NCBI GenBank assembly: GCA_038211735.1
Contig: JBBQVK010000001.1
Span: forward strand, 612,679 to 676,678
Reading direction: 5' to 3'
Length of the DNA stretch: 64,000 bases
Source of the DNA: JBBQVK01 sp038211735
GTDB taxonomy: Bacteria; Patescibacteriota; Gracilibacteria; Absconditabacterales; Absconditicoccaceae
Positions 9,400 through 19,295 of the stretch are shown piece by piece; within the stretch, counting starts at the first letter, position 1; each line of letters begins with the position of its first letter. The notes under the pieces are model-generated. The model was not told where the DNA came from. It ran no database searches and saw only the letters and a program-made list of their open reading frames with translations. The position numbers and the translations under genes are program-made.

Positions 9400-11079
9400 A
9401 TGAAAACACGAACTGTGGTTACAACCATCTTTGTTTTTACGTGGATAGTTTTTATGCATGCGCGAATTAGCGTAATAACACTTTTTTCTATATTACTATT
9501 TCTTTTTTTTCAAAACAGATCTACTTACACAGTAGATACTTCTTTTACATCAAACGTAGTGCATATATCAAATAATTCCAAATGAAAAACCAAGGATCTA
9601 ATAGTTACCATCCTTCTTTTTATAACAATTACTTTTTCAGTACTACTTCATATCCAACATAGTTCAACACTAAAAACCCCAATATGGTCAACGATTCAGT
9701 GATTAAATTCACCAAAATCCATACTACAACAATCTCTAATTTGATCGCCAAATAGTTTACTATCTACCACACAACAACCCACAACCTATATCTGAACTGG
9801 ACAGATCGTTGACCTACAACGCGAAGGAAGATATACTATAGAAACACCAACCGGACAGTACCTTTTGAGTTCATCCAAGAGACTAGCCTTAGGAGATATT
9901 GTTTGGATTAGTTGAAGAATTACTTACGCGAAACAACTTTCTATAGAAAAAAAATTCAAAAATTTTCTCCCATCTTTACCTGCTATTTTTACGTGATGAT
10001 TTGATTATCCACAACGAATGATGATGAAATGAGTGCGCGGAGATATTCTATCATCGAAATTAACTACTATAGAATGAGATACGAAACTACCACGGAATTT
10101 GGCTTTTAGAAAGGAGATATTGGTATTTATCGAACATACATTTTGAACAACAAGGGCAGGATGACTTTTTCAATGAATGCTAATCGGAGACAGATCTTGA
10201 ATTCCAAAAACACAGTATCAACAATTTATTTCGTCAGGGCTTGTCCATATTGTCGCAGTAAGTGGAAGTAATATTTTATACGTAGTTTTGTTTTGTAATA
10301 TCGCGTTATTTTTTATACCTTATTATATAAGAGTTTTTGTAGTGCTCGGAGTAATTGTTTTCTATGCGCTGATTTGTGGCTTAGATAGTAGTATATTGAG
10401 GGCAGTGATCATGTGATGATTGTCGCTTTTTTCTCTAGTATGATGAAGGGTAGTTTCCTCTCGAAGATTGTTGCAAATCGCACGAATTTCTATGCTGATA
10501 TGGAATCCACGATTTTTACTATTTGATTTAGGCTTTGTGTTAAGTTTTGGCGCAATAGTTTGAATCTTACTTATCAACGATCTCTATACGCACATAACAT
10601 CTATAGAAAATAAAAATATTTTTTCTAAAGTAATAAAAAATTATATCCTTCCTTCTGTATGAGCGTGACGATGAGTAGCGCCTGTATTGATATTTTTTAC
10701 TGGGACCACAAATTTACTTAGTATCGTAGCGAGCATTCTTGTCGTGCCTTTTGTCCCGATTATTCTCCTTCGATGAGTGATTGCTGTCTTTTTAGACAAC
10801 ATATTTTCAATAGAAAAGTATATAGACATAGTAAATTTCCCTTTTGAAAGGCTGTATTGGCTAGCATGACGACTTACGTCACATGGTCTATATCTTTCAA
10901 CTTCGTATTGGCGAATAAGACATGTCATAGTGGCGGTAATAATAATTTCTTCAAGTATTTTTTTCAAAATTATTACTTACTTTCACTTACAAAAAACTAA
11001 CTCAAGGGTGCCTGGACTCGAACCAGAACTAGCGGCTTCGGAGACCGATGTGCTACCATTAACACCACACCCTTACTAG
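9400..11079 (+). CDS. comEC: ComEC/Rec2 family DNA-uptake channel protein
   Basis: 559 residues, rich in hydrophobic helices. It contains the competence-domain motifs GDRSGIPKTQ followed by SGLVHIVAVSGSNILYVV (family: sGl.H.lAiSG.h), and RFLLFDLGFVLSFGAIVGI (family: lGFqLSf.avlGI). Upstream is an OB-like segment (GQIVDLQREGRYTIETPTGQ). ComEC forms the inner-membrane channel that imports single-stranded DNA. No C-terminal metallo-beta-lactamase domain is seen, so this is a short form. About 30 glycines are TGA. The first in-frame stop is TAG at 11077-11079, so the last 25 or so codons run antisense through the complete tRNA-Arg gene. Confidence 0.9.
11003..11074 (-). tRNA. tRNA-Arg(CCG)
   Basis: 72 nt, minus strand. 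The acceptor AAGGGTG pairs with CACCCTT and the discriminator is G. The D-arm is GTGT-loop-GCAC, the anticodon loop CTCCGAA gives CCG, and the T-arm is TCTGG-TTCGAGT-CCAGG. Pair 27-43 of the anticodon stem is a T-C mismatch. CCA is not encoded. It lies entirely antisense to the end of comEC. Confidence 0.88.
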
Positions 11080-11403
11080 TAATGATGCACAGTAGTGAAT
11101 TTCGTATTTGAAACAAGGCGGAAAAAGGGGTTTGCACGGCACCATACAAAACATATTTTTCCTAATAAAGCAAGCCGAACCTATGTCACACTATAGTGCA
11201 AATATCGTATATACGCCTAGAGTCCTTGAAGTTTTCACAACTTTCATCGACTTTCCTTATGTGTCTACTTGTGGTGTTCCTTAACATTGTTTTAACTTGC
11301 ATTTGCGTTGTCTTATGCATACAACTGTGCACATAAGGAAGCCGTCCTTATTTTATTATTTGGTATGTGTCCAATTTTTTTTACTTTATTTATAATTTAT
11401 AAC
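11080..11403 (+). promoter_or_regulatory. Long 5' region of the S-layer-like gene with a stem-loop
   Basis: 324 bp without a gene. It contains a possible promoter (TTGCAC at about 11132, 16 bp, TATTTT), a short palindrome CACTATAGTG near 11191-11200, and a perfect 7-bp stem-loop (ATAAGGA 11333-11339, TCCTTAT 11345-11351) followed by T-rich sequence. The last 20 nt before the ATG have the TTTATTTATAATTTATAA pattern seen before many highly expressed genes here. Confidence 0.45.
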
Positions 11404-14400
11404 ATGAACGTTAAAAATTTATTAGCTGGTCTTGGTGCTGTTGCACTCGCCGCTGTTGTCATGATGAACAGCATCGGAGGAGTTAAAGCTTCAATCAACG
11501 ATCCAGAATTTGATGCTGCGTTATCTTGGATGCACGACAATGGTCTCACCAAGTATAACAATCAAAATGATTTTATGCCTTACGCTACTCTAACAAGAGA
11601 ACAGTTTGCGAAGTTCGCAGCTGCGTATGGTTTGACTAATCTTTGTTTGGAGGTAGACTCTGGAGCAGATTGTGCTTTCAGCGACATTCCTGCTGATCCA
11701 ACATTGGGTAATTATGTAACTTTAGCTTGCCAACTCGGTCTTGTTAAAGGTAGTGATGGGAAATATTTCCCAACAGCTGCTGTTAAGAAGAGTGAAGTCC
11801 TAACTGTTATGAGTAGAGCAATCTCTGCTGCTGATGGGGAAGACGCTCCAAGTGAAAGTATGACACCTTGGTGGAAAGGTCACTTCGATGCTATGAAAAC
11901 TCTCGGTGTTACTAAAGAAACAGACGTCTACGCTGTAGACAGACCAGTAACTAGATACGAAGTAGCGTTGATGCTTTATAGATCTAGAGTTGAGGACAGC
12001 ACTTGTTCTGACGTAGATCTTAGTCAACTTCTTGAAGACCTCTTTGGTCCTACAGACAGTACACCTGACGAAGCAGTTACTTCTGATGCTAATGTAATGG
12101 CTGAATTAAGTTCTGATACACCAGATGGACAAAAAATCCCTGGTCTAGTATCAATTCATGTTGCTTCATTCGACTTCACAGCTGAAGGAGATGACGCAGT
12201 ACTTGATAGCCTTACTATAGAAAGAATGGGTCTCGGAGACAGCGACGTTCTCAAGAACGCTACTATCTTTGTAAATAACGAGCCTGTTACTAAATCTAGA
12301 AGCTTCAATAGCGACGATCAAGTAAACTTCTCACTTAATCCTAAGGTAGATTTACCTAAGGGGAAAACAGTGACTATTGACGTGGTTGTTAAGGTTGCAG
12401 ACAAAGTTAATGTTGGTCAAGAATTCTCTATCGCATTGGTAGACTTTAGCACAAACGGAACTGACAAAACTAACAACCTTCCAGTAGAAGGAAATGAGTT
12501 TGAAGTTGCGGGTGTAAATGGAGCTACTGTGACAGTAACTGATGACGGATCTGTATCTGATGTAGAACTCGGTGAGAAGGCAGCTGAAGTAGCTAAATTC
12601 AAAATCGAGAATGAAACAGACGATCAAGTATTCGTTACACAAGTTACTATCGAAGACGATGAGAAAAACGCTGATGAAGATCTTACGAACTTTATGCTTA
12701 CGCATGACGGGACTACGATAGCTTCTACAGCTAATACAAACGGGAAATATCTTACCTTCGTGTTAGATGATCCTATGATGATTGGTGATAATGAATCTGA
12801 ATCATTTAAGGTATTGGCAGATGTTATTGCTGGTGCTGGTGATCAAATTGGATTCTTGCTCGATCAAGAGATCTATGTTATGGGATATGACGATAACTTT
12901 GGTTACGGGCTTAATGTAAATGCTAATTGGATAGCTCCACAGCAATTTGCTATCAACGCTGGTGCAGTTACGTTCGTAGAACAGAAACTTAAACCAAGTA
13001 ATATTAGAGCAGATAGAAAAGACGTAGAATTGGCGAAGTTTAACGTCAATATCAATCAAGGACAAGATCTTTCTCTTGAAGATATTCTCTTCACGGTAGA
13101 TGCTCCTGGATTTGGTGGTTCTGGCTTTCTTGACACCTACTTTGAGAATGTACAATTAGTTGTCATGATTGGAAACGCTAAACATACGTACGATCTAAAT
13201 ATAACAAACCCTACACCTTCTAGCTTTGACGCAGGAGATAGTGATCTAGGAATCTTCTTACCAGATCGAGCACAAGATGTTTCTGTATCATTGATTGCTG
13301 ATACTATCGGTACATTTGATACGGGAGCTATCGGTGAAGAGTTTCATGCTTCATTGGATGTAGCTAACGATGTAAATATTATTGAAAACTCAGATGATCA
13401 AGATGTGGACGATATCGTACCATCTAGTATCTCATTTGATAATCTTACATTCGTAAATACTACTATCGATGTTAATAGTATCAACCTTAGTGACGTTAGT
13501 GTAGTTATCGGAGCACAAAATGTAGACGCTGTCTTATTTGAAGTTGCTACTGACGATGTATCTAGCGCTCTTGCACAAGGGTTCACCTTTGCAACAAGTG
13601 GAACTATTATTCCTGTTGACCAACAAGTGATCTCTGCATTGAGATTATGGATGGAGACAGACGATGGATGGGAACTTCTAGAACAAAAGAGTGGATTCAA
13701 ACTTAACGGTCAAGTAATCACCTTTGATAACTTTACTGATGTAGTTATTCCAGACTCTTCTGAACAACTCTTCCTTCTTACTGTAGACGTTATTGATAAC
13801 GACGCATTGGATGGAAATAGCTTCAGATTCTGGCTTACATCATCTGATATCGAAGACGATGACAATACACAACTTTGTGTACCTGCTATCTGTAACGCTA
13901 ACTCTACAAGAATTATTAGCATCAATGGTGCTGGTGATTTGGATGTAAGTGTTGATACAGATATGCAAGAAGTAAATATTCCTCAGTATGTTCTTGGTGG
14001 TGAAAGTCAAAGTGCAGCTCCATTTGTAGCTAGCTTTGAACTTAACGCTGACAATGAAGGTGCTGTAATTGAAGATATTACAATTATTGCTTCTGGTGCT
14101 GGCGCTACTCAATTTGAACAAGCAATCACTGAAGTTGTCTTATACGACGACGACATGACAACTGTTCTTGATAGCAAAACAGTTACTAGTACTCAAGTAA
14201 ACTTCAACAACATTAACTGGGAAATTCCTGAGGGAAGTACTCATCTATGGGTGAAAGTAATTGCTGATACTATTGGTAACCAATACGAAGGTGTTACTAC
14301 TGACGATATCACGCTTATTCTTCAACTCGCTAATGTTAATGGAGCTGAATCAGGGGATGACATATCACCTAACTATGATGATACTGGTCATACTCTTGAA

Positions 14401-14964
14401 TCTAATCCATTTAGTGTAGTAGATGTTAAATTCTCTGATGCTGACTTTGTACTCTCTTCAAATGGATATGTAGTAGATACATCTATTACCAATGGTAATG
14501 ATATCAATCTTGCTATCCTCCAATTGACTGCAGACGCACGGTCAAATACTCAGAATAGTCCAGTTGGAGCTCTTGAACTTATTGTAAATCAATTAGTTCT
14601 CGAAACTTCAAACACTAGTGACGTTACAAACTATGAGATCAAGAGAGTTGGTAATGGTACTACTAGTTGGATTCCTGGTACACTTAATATTACTGGTGCA
14701 ACAGTTACATTCGATTTATCTACAGGTGTCTTAGCAACAAAAGAGTTCACTACCAGTGAAGTCGGATACTATGTAGTTAGAGCTGATGTTAATGCTGGAT
14801 CAAGCAATACAAGTATTAAGATGACATTTGATAACTTAAACGGTGGATCTCCTGCTCCTATTTCATATACGAACAGTGATCTAATGCCTGCATATACTTA
14901 TACAGAACTTCGTATAGGTGATGAGCAAGTTGAATCATCAAATGTTAGTATAACTAACGCCTAA
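11404..14964 (+). CDS. Giant S-layer-like surface protein with SLH-like N-terminus
   Basis: 1186 residues, probably the main surface-layer protein. A signal peptide (MNVKNLLAGLGAVALAAVV) is followed by about 170 residues of SLH-like sequence (NGLTKYNN, LTREQFAKFAAAYGL, CAFSDI, ACQLGLVKG, VTRYEVALMLYRSR). A very long acidic region of beta-sandwich-like modules follows. The last 340 residues (from about 845, LGGESQSAAPFVASFEL) are shared with the 522-residue protein at 23.1 kb. Not one of its glycine codons is TGA, and codon use is uniform, which suggests very high expression. I chose the ATG at 11404 over the in-frame one at 11308 because only 11404 starts a signal peptide. A strong terminator follows. 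Confidence 0.88.
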   Translation: MNVKNLLAGLGAVALAAVVMMNSIGGVKASINDPEFDAALSWMHDNGLTKYNNQNDFMPYATLTREQFAKFAAAYGLTNLCLEVDSGADCAFSDIPADPTLGNYVTLACQLGLVKGSDGKYFPTAAVKKSEVLTVMSRAISAADGEDAPSESMTPWWKGHFDAMKTLGVTKETDVYAVDRPVTRYEVALMLYRSRVEDSTCSDVDLSQLLEDLFGPTDSTPDEAVTSDANVMAELSSDTPDGQKIPGLVSIHVASFDFTAEGDDAVLDSLTIERMGLGDSDVLKNATIFVNNEPVTKSRSFNSDDQVNFSLNPKVDLPKGKTVTIDVVVKVADKVNVGQEFSIALVDFSTNGTDKTNNLPVEGNEFEVAGVNGATVTVTDDGSVSDVELGEKAAEVAKFKIENETDDQVFVTQVTIEDDEKNADEDLTNFMLTHDGTTIASTANTNGKYLTFVLDDPMMIGDNESESFKVLADVIAGAGDQIGFLLDQEIYVMGYDDNFGYGLNVNANWIAPQQFAINAGAVTFVEQKLKPSNIRADRKDVELAKFNVNINQGQDLSLEDILFTVDAPGFGGSGFLDTYFENVQLVVMIGNAKHTYDLNITNPTPSSFDAGDSDLGIFLPDRAQDVSVSLIADTIGTFDTGAIGEEFHASLDVANDVNIIENSDDQDVDDIVPSSISFDNLTFVNTTIDVNSINLSDVSVVIGAQNVDAVLFEVATDDVSSALAQGFTFATSGTIIPVDQQVISALRLWMETDDGWELLEQKSGFKLNGQVITFDNFTDVVIPDSSEQLFLLTVDVIDNDALDGNSFRFWLTSSDIEDDDNTQLCVPAICNANSTRIISINGAGDLDVSVDTDMQEVNIPQYVLGGESQSAAPFVASFELNADNEGAVIEDITIIASGAGATQFEQAITEVVLYDDDMTTVLDSKTVTSTQVNFNNINWEIPEGSTHLWVKVIADTIGNQYEGVTTDDITLILQLANVNGAESGDDISPNYDDTGHTLESNPFSVVDVKFSDADFVLSSNGYVVDTSITNGNDINLAILQLTADARSNTQNSPVGALELIVNQLVLETSNTSDVTNYEIKRVGNGTTSWIPGTLNITGATVTFDLSTGVLATKEFTTSEVGYYVVRADVNAGSSNTSIKMTFDNLNGGSPAPISYTNSDLMPAYTYTELRIGDEQVESSNVSITNA

Positions 14965-15012
14965 TTAAGCTCAGTCGAGTAATCAATTTACTCTCTGTAA
15001 CTTAATAAAAGA

Positions 15013-15044
15013 AACCCCTCCGAATGTTCGGAGGGGTTTTTTGT
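15013..15044 (+). terminator. Strong Rho-independent terminator after the S-layer-like gene
   Basis: An 11-bp G/C-rich stem (AACCCCTCCGA with TCGGAGGGGTT), a short ATGT loop, then TTTTTTG. The core CTCCGAATGTTCGGAG is identical to the terminator after secY. Confidence 0.95.
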
Positions 15045-15234
15045 TTAATAGAAAAATTAGTTCGACAAAACTTTTTGTCGTCTTTTATTTAACGTATTCT
15101 TTTATATTGATTGGCCTTAGCGCGCTCTTTTATTGTGTTTATATTGGATAACCATCTATTGATAGAGCCATCAATTTGACTACCATATATTTTATACACA
15201 ATCGTATTTTAATTTTTGTTGATAAAATCCTGTA

Positions 15235-16053
15235 ATGAAAAAATCAATGTTGATATCTTTGATGTTTGCTCTAGGTGTAGTGCTTAGTGGTTGCTCACTA
15301 CAACAAGCTACTCAATGGATAGAAGGGAAAACAGCATCTATTGTTAAGCAAGACCAGCAAAACGAACAAGGATATGTCCTGACTACGGGGGATGTCTATG
15401 CTGCGTACGATACAGGTATCGGATATATTAAACTAGAAAACAAAGGCTTAGTATCTGTCCCAGATTTCTGCTCGTTGTTGGACGTAGTAGATCAGCCAAA
15501 TATCCGTGCAATCTCGCTAATGCAAAATAATATTAGAATAATTAACGCTGATCTAAGCTGCCTAGTAAATCTTAGATCGTTGAACTTGTCATATAACCAG
15601 ATTGAAGTTGTACAGAAACTTGGTTCGCTTCCAAAGCTACAAGAACTACGTTTACAAAAAAATGAAATTACTACTACCAAATGATTTCCAGATCTTCCAT
15701 CGCTTTCAAAACTCCAACTTGGATTTAATCAGCTTAAAGATATCAGTGGATTGAAGAACCTTACAGGACTAACCATACTAGAGCTTTATCATAACGCACT
15801 AGAGAAGTTAGATGGAATTGAAGGGCTACAAAAACTTGAACAGCTAAAAGTAGAGTATAACAAACTTACCGACAATCAAATTACTGATGTTTTGAAAAAC
15901 TTAAAAAACGTATCGTTATTTACAGCTAAAGGCAACGAGATTAAGCAAGCGCTTATAGACGAGCTTGATGTTCTAAATAAAGCATGGTTAGAGAAGAACC
16001 TTAGAGGAGGGATGCCTGGGACAATAAGTTCAGGCTCAATTAAAGTAAATTAA
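15235..16053 (+). CDS. Leucine-rich-repeat lipoprotein
   Basis: 272 residues. A lipoprotein signal (MKKSMLISLMFALGVVLSGC) has the lipobox LSGC. About six leucine-rich repeats follow (LVNLRSLNLSYNQIEVVQKL, LPKLQELRLQKNEI, LPSLSKLQLGFNQLKDISGL, LTGLTILELYHNALEKLDGI, LQKLEQLKVEYNKL), then a short helical tail. One glycine in the fourth repeat is TGA (nt 15682-15684) and falls in a consensus position. It is likely a lipid-anchored surface protein used for binding; the ligand is unknown. It lies directly downstream of the S-layer-like gene but behind that gene's terminator. Confidence 0.88.
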
Positions 16054-16147
16054 TAATTACGAATTGACAGAGAGAGATAAGAATAAAAGGCAGTGGTTAG
16101 AATGACAATTATTTTCTTGTTTTACTGGTTCCATATTTTAGAACTAC

Positions 16148-17206
16148 ATGTGACAACGTCTTGGGCAACACTTCTTACACGACCAAATGGTTGTTGAACA
16201 AATTTCTGACGAGATCTTCCAACTCCAACAAAAACTTGGTGCAACTTCTTGTATGGAAATCTGACCATGAAAAGCGGTACTGACAAGTTATCTTATTGAT
16301 CGCTTCGATCAGTTGGTGCTGTTTGAGATCGATACAAAATTAAGAAATCGACTTGAGCCATTTGAATCGCGCGGTAAAGCGCACATTATTTGGTGAGACA
16401 TATTGCAACAAGAATTCAAACTAAACCCCGACACAGGTAAACTTACTTTGCCGGAATGAGATCCTGATATACTAGCCCAAGAGAAATCCAAAACAGAGAA
16501 AAAGCAGAAATCACTTACACAAGCTTCTTCGTCTTTCCAACAAGACTCTGCTTTACAAGACTCCCCAATATTGGGGCGAGACGCAAATACCTCCGAGAAC
16601 GAATCCCACTCGCGGCTCAAACAGACTTCCATCCCACCGAAGAAAGACGCAAATACCACCAAAATAGTCCAGAAATCAGCCTCCGACCGTCCAGTTTATA
16701 CAATTCTGCCCTCCAAAACGCTCGTGGTGGGTAATCTACCCTATTACATAACCTCACCCATTTTGAGGAAGTTTTTTGTGGATAATGTCACGGAGTTTTG
16801 ATTGGGTAGCGAGTATAGTGGAGGAGTGTTTCTAGTGCAAAAAGAAGTAGCCGAAAAAATTATTACTGCAGCAAAAAAGAAGTCGTATCTTCGACGGCTT
16901 CTAAATTATAATTATCAAATCGATTACTGTTTCACTGTCGCATCAACATTTTTTACTCCGCCACCGAAAGTCGATAGCGCGGTTATCAAGATTGAACACA
17001 TGTGAGCAAAACTTCCTTTGGAAAAATTTCAACGCCTTCTTCGCCTCTTGGATATTATTTCTCCTTATAAAAGAAAAACATTAGGCAAAATACGAAAGAT
17101 GGAAAATGACAGGCTCTTTGAATTTAATAAAGAACTGCCAGCAGAACTAAATGGAAAAAGACTCGAAGAAATAAGTCGAGATGAAATGAAAGTTATGCTG
17201 GGATAA
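16148..17206 (+). CDS. rsmA: 16S rRNA dimethyladenosine transferase with an unusual insertion
   Basis: 352 residues; the family is usually about 270. RsmA/KsgA dimethylates two adenines near the 3' end of 16S rRNA. The start ATG-TGA gives MGQRLGQHFLHDQ, matching the family N-terminus (K-x-L-G-Q-x-F-L). The SAM motif MEIGPGKAVLT has both of its first two glycines as TGA (16262 and 16268). The catalytic motif GNLPYYITSPIL lies near residue 193, and FTPPPKVDSAV follows. Between WGDIL (about residue 84) and GNLPYY is about 80 residues of Lys/Ser/Gln/Pro-rich, low-complexity sequence that normal RsmA lacks. No Shine-Dalgarno sequence is present. Confidence 0.92.
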
Positions 17207-17245
17207 ATTTACTATTAAGGTATGTAGTATCCACTAATGAGAAAA

Positions 17246-17605
17246 TTATTTATTATTTACTTCCACCACCACCTCTCCGCTAGCGTTTAATACTGGCTGA
17301 GGTTCGTTATTAGCACTATCGTCAGCTGGTTTAATAGGAGCTCCGCCCTTTGGTGCGCTATTTTCTTCTTTATCCGCACTAAAATCACATATAGCTCTCT
17401 CTGAATTTCGCGTACCACCGTTGTTTGTACATATTTTCACCTTTGGCCCGGCGTTGAGGGCGCTAGCGCTGTCATTACCTTTTCCTGGGATGATTGAAGA
17501 TATAGAAGATCATAGATTACCACTTTTTAGTAACCACAAGAGTATCAAGACGATAATAACAAGCACGATTCGTAATCGAGCTGATGATTTTTTAGTGTTT
17601 TCCAT
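17246..17605 (-). CDS. Small membrane-anchored protein of unknown function
   Basis: 119 residues. A Lys/Arg-rich start is followed by one hydrophobic helix (RIVLVIIVLILLWLLKSG), consistent with an N-in signal anchor. The remaining 85 residues are polar and low-complexity (Ser, Asn, Pro, Glu), with two Cys in KICTNNGGT and AICDFSADK that might form a disulfide. One glycine is TGA. It lies between convergent rsmA and co-directional tyrS. No family recognised. Confidence 0.7.
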
Positions 17606-17724
17606 GAGATAGTAATTTATATATAAAAACCATATTACGTTCACTATTTGTAAACAATATACTGTTTTGAGAGAAAAACTCCATCTATAGTTTATCGCTA
17701 TTTAGAAAAAATTTTGGTGTGATT

Positions 17725-19077
17725 TTACGCTATCAATATAGTCGAATACGTTTTTTTCCCTTTTCTTAGAAGCACAATTTTCCCACCGATAAAATCTTCT
17801 TTCTTAAGCTCATACCCAATATCTGAGATTAATTGTTCGTTAACGTAGATTGAATTTGCGGTGATGGCCTTTTTCGCTTCTCCGTTTGATTCAGTAAGTC
17901 CGGATTGGACGCACGCATCGATCAGCCTGATTTTTTCTGTAGACGCTGTTATGCCCCCTGTTGGGCCAATTCCTCGCATTGGCTCTACTGAACGCATTGG
18001 ATCAGTTGAACCTCTTGGTCCTGTTGCTCCATTGAGTGCCTCTAGCGCGTCCTTATCCATTGCACCAATTGCCTGTAACTTATCTCCGCTACCGAATAAC
18101 ACACCAGTGATTTGTTCTGCATGCTTAGCAGCCTTTTCCCCAAATACTGTTTGTATTACATAGTATGCAAGGTAGTATTGTCCAGTTCTTTTGGCTGGGT
18201 CTTTTTTATGATTTTCTACGATTTCGTTAATTTTTTCTAAATCAAGAAGGGTGAGTAGGTGTAAGTATTTTGCTACATCTTCGTCAGCGGTATTCATAAA
18301 GTATTGGAAAATTACGTATGGATTATTTTTCTCTGGATCTAGCCATAACGCATTTCATTCTGACTTCCCAAACTTTTTTCCTGTACTGTCTACGATGAGA
18401 GGACAAGTTACACCAAAAACTTCTACATCACATTTTTTTCTAATTAGTTCTACTCATGTTACAATATTTCCTCGTTGGTCTGAACCAGCGATTTGTAATT
18501 GGCAGTCGTTATATAAGTAGAGCTGGAGATAGTCATAGGCTTGCATCAGCATATAGCTGAATTCCGTGTAGGAGATTGAACTATCAGGATCTTCGATACG
18601 ACGCTTGACCGTCTCTTTCGAAAGCATTTGATTTACCGTCGCGTACTTTCAGACCTCTCTAAGAAAACGCAAATAACTCATATCATTGTAAAAATCGAGA
18701 TTGTTTTTTACTTCATAAGAAAAATCTACACCAGACAGTTGAGTAAGGTTTTTTAGAATCAATCCAACCTGTTTCGTTATAGCAGCAACATTTTTTTCTA
18801 GCGTAACTTCATCCAAAAAATTTCTCTCACCGCTTTTTCCTCCAGGATCACCGACCATTCATGTCGCGCCACCCACAATAAAGATAAGGTGATTTCATCT
18901 TTTCATCCATTGTACAGCATGCATAAATCCTACAAAATTTCCTAAGTGAAGTGAGTCGGCGGTAGGATCCATCCCAACGTACAACTTGTTTCCGCCTTGA
19001 TTGTATAAGTCAAAAACTGCTTCATTGGTAAATTGATGAAGGAATCAGCGCTGTGTTAACTCTTCGCGGAGATGCAT
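17725..19077 (-). CDS. tyrS: Tyrosyl-tRNA synthetase
   Basis: 450 residues. The class I catalytic core shows LYVGMDPTADSLHLGNFVGF (HIGH-like HLGN) and GGATGMVGDPGGKSGER. The KMSKS region is DSTGKKFGKSEGNALWLDP, in which the SEG glycine is TGA. The C-terminal S4 RNA-binding domain is IRLIDACVQSGL to NSIYVNEQLI. Between the two, about 30 residues (around 350-380) form a Gly/Pro/Arg/Ser-rich collagen-like linker with internal repeats (DPMRSVEPMRGIGPTGG). The start at 19075-19077 gives MHLREELTQRGF, as in other TyrRS. Confidence 0.95.
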
Positions 19078-19295
19078 TGTTAGCAATAATTAAAAAACAT
19101 AAAGAAGAAAATAAGTATTATGCATTATATACTATTTTAAGTCAAGTTTGCTAGACGTAGATTAGGCATAAATAGGTAGAATTCTGTTGTGCTATCGAGT
19201 ATAAATAGCATTATCTATAATTTACTTTTCTTCAATCCAGAGACGAAATTGTTATTACCTCTTGTGAGGATCTTTTAACTGTATAAATAATTGAA

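Noticed and set aside
5488..11079. Degraded genes or pseudogenes, because of many in-frame TGA codons
   Set aside because: TGA consistently falls on glycine positions and TAA/TAG are absent until normal ends, so the genes are intact under table 25.
11308..11403. Upstream ATG start for the S-layer-like gene
   Set aside because: It would place 32 extra residues before a clear signal peptide and translate through a hairpin and the T/A-rich initiation region.
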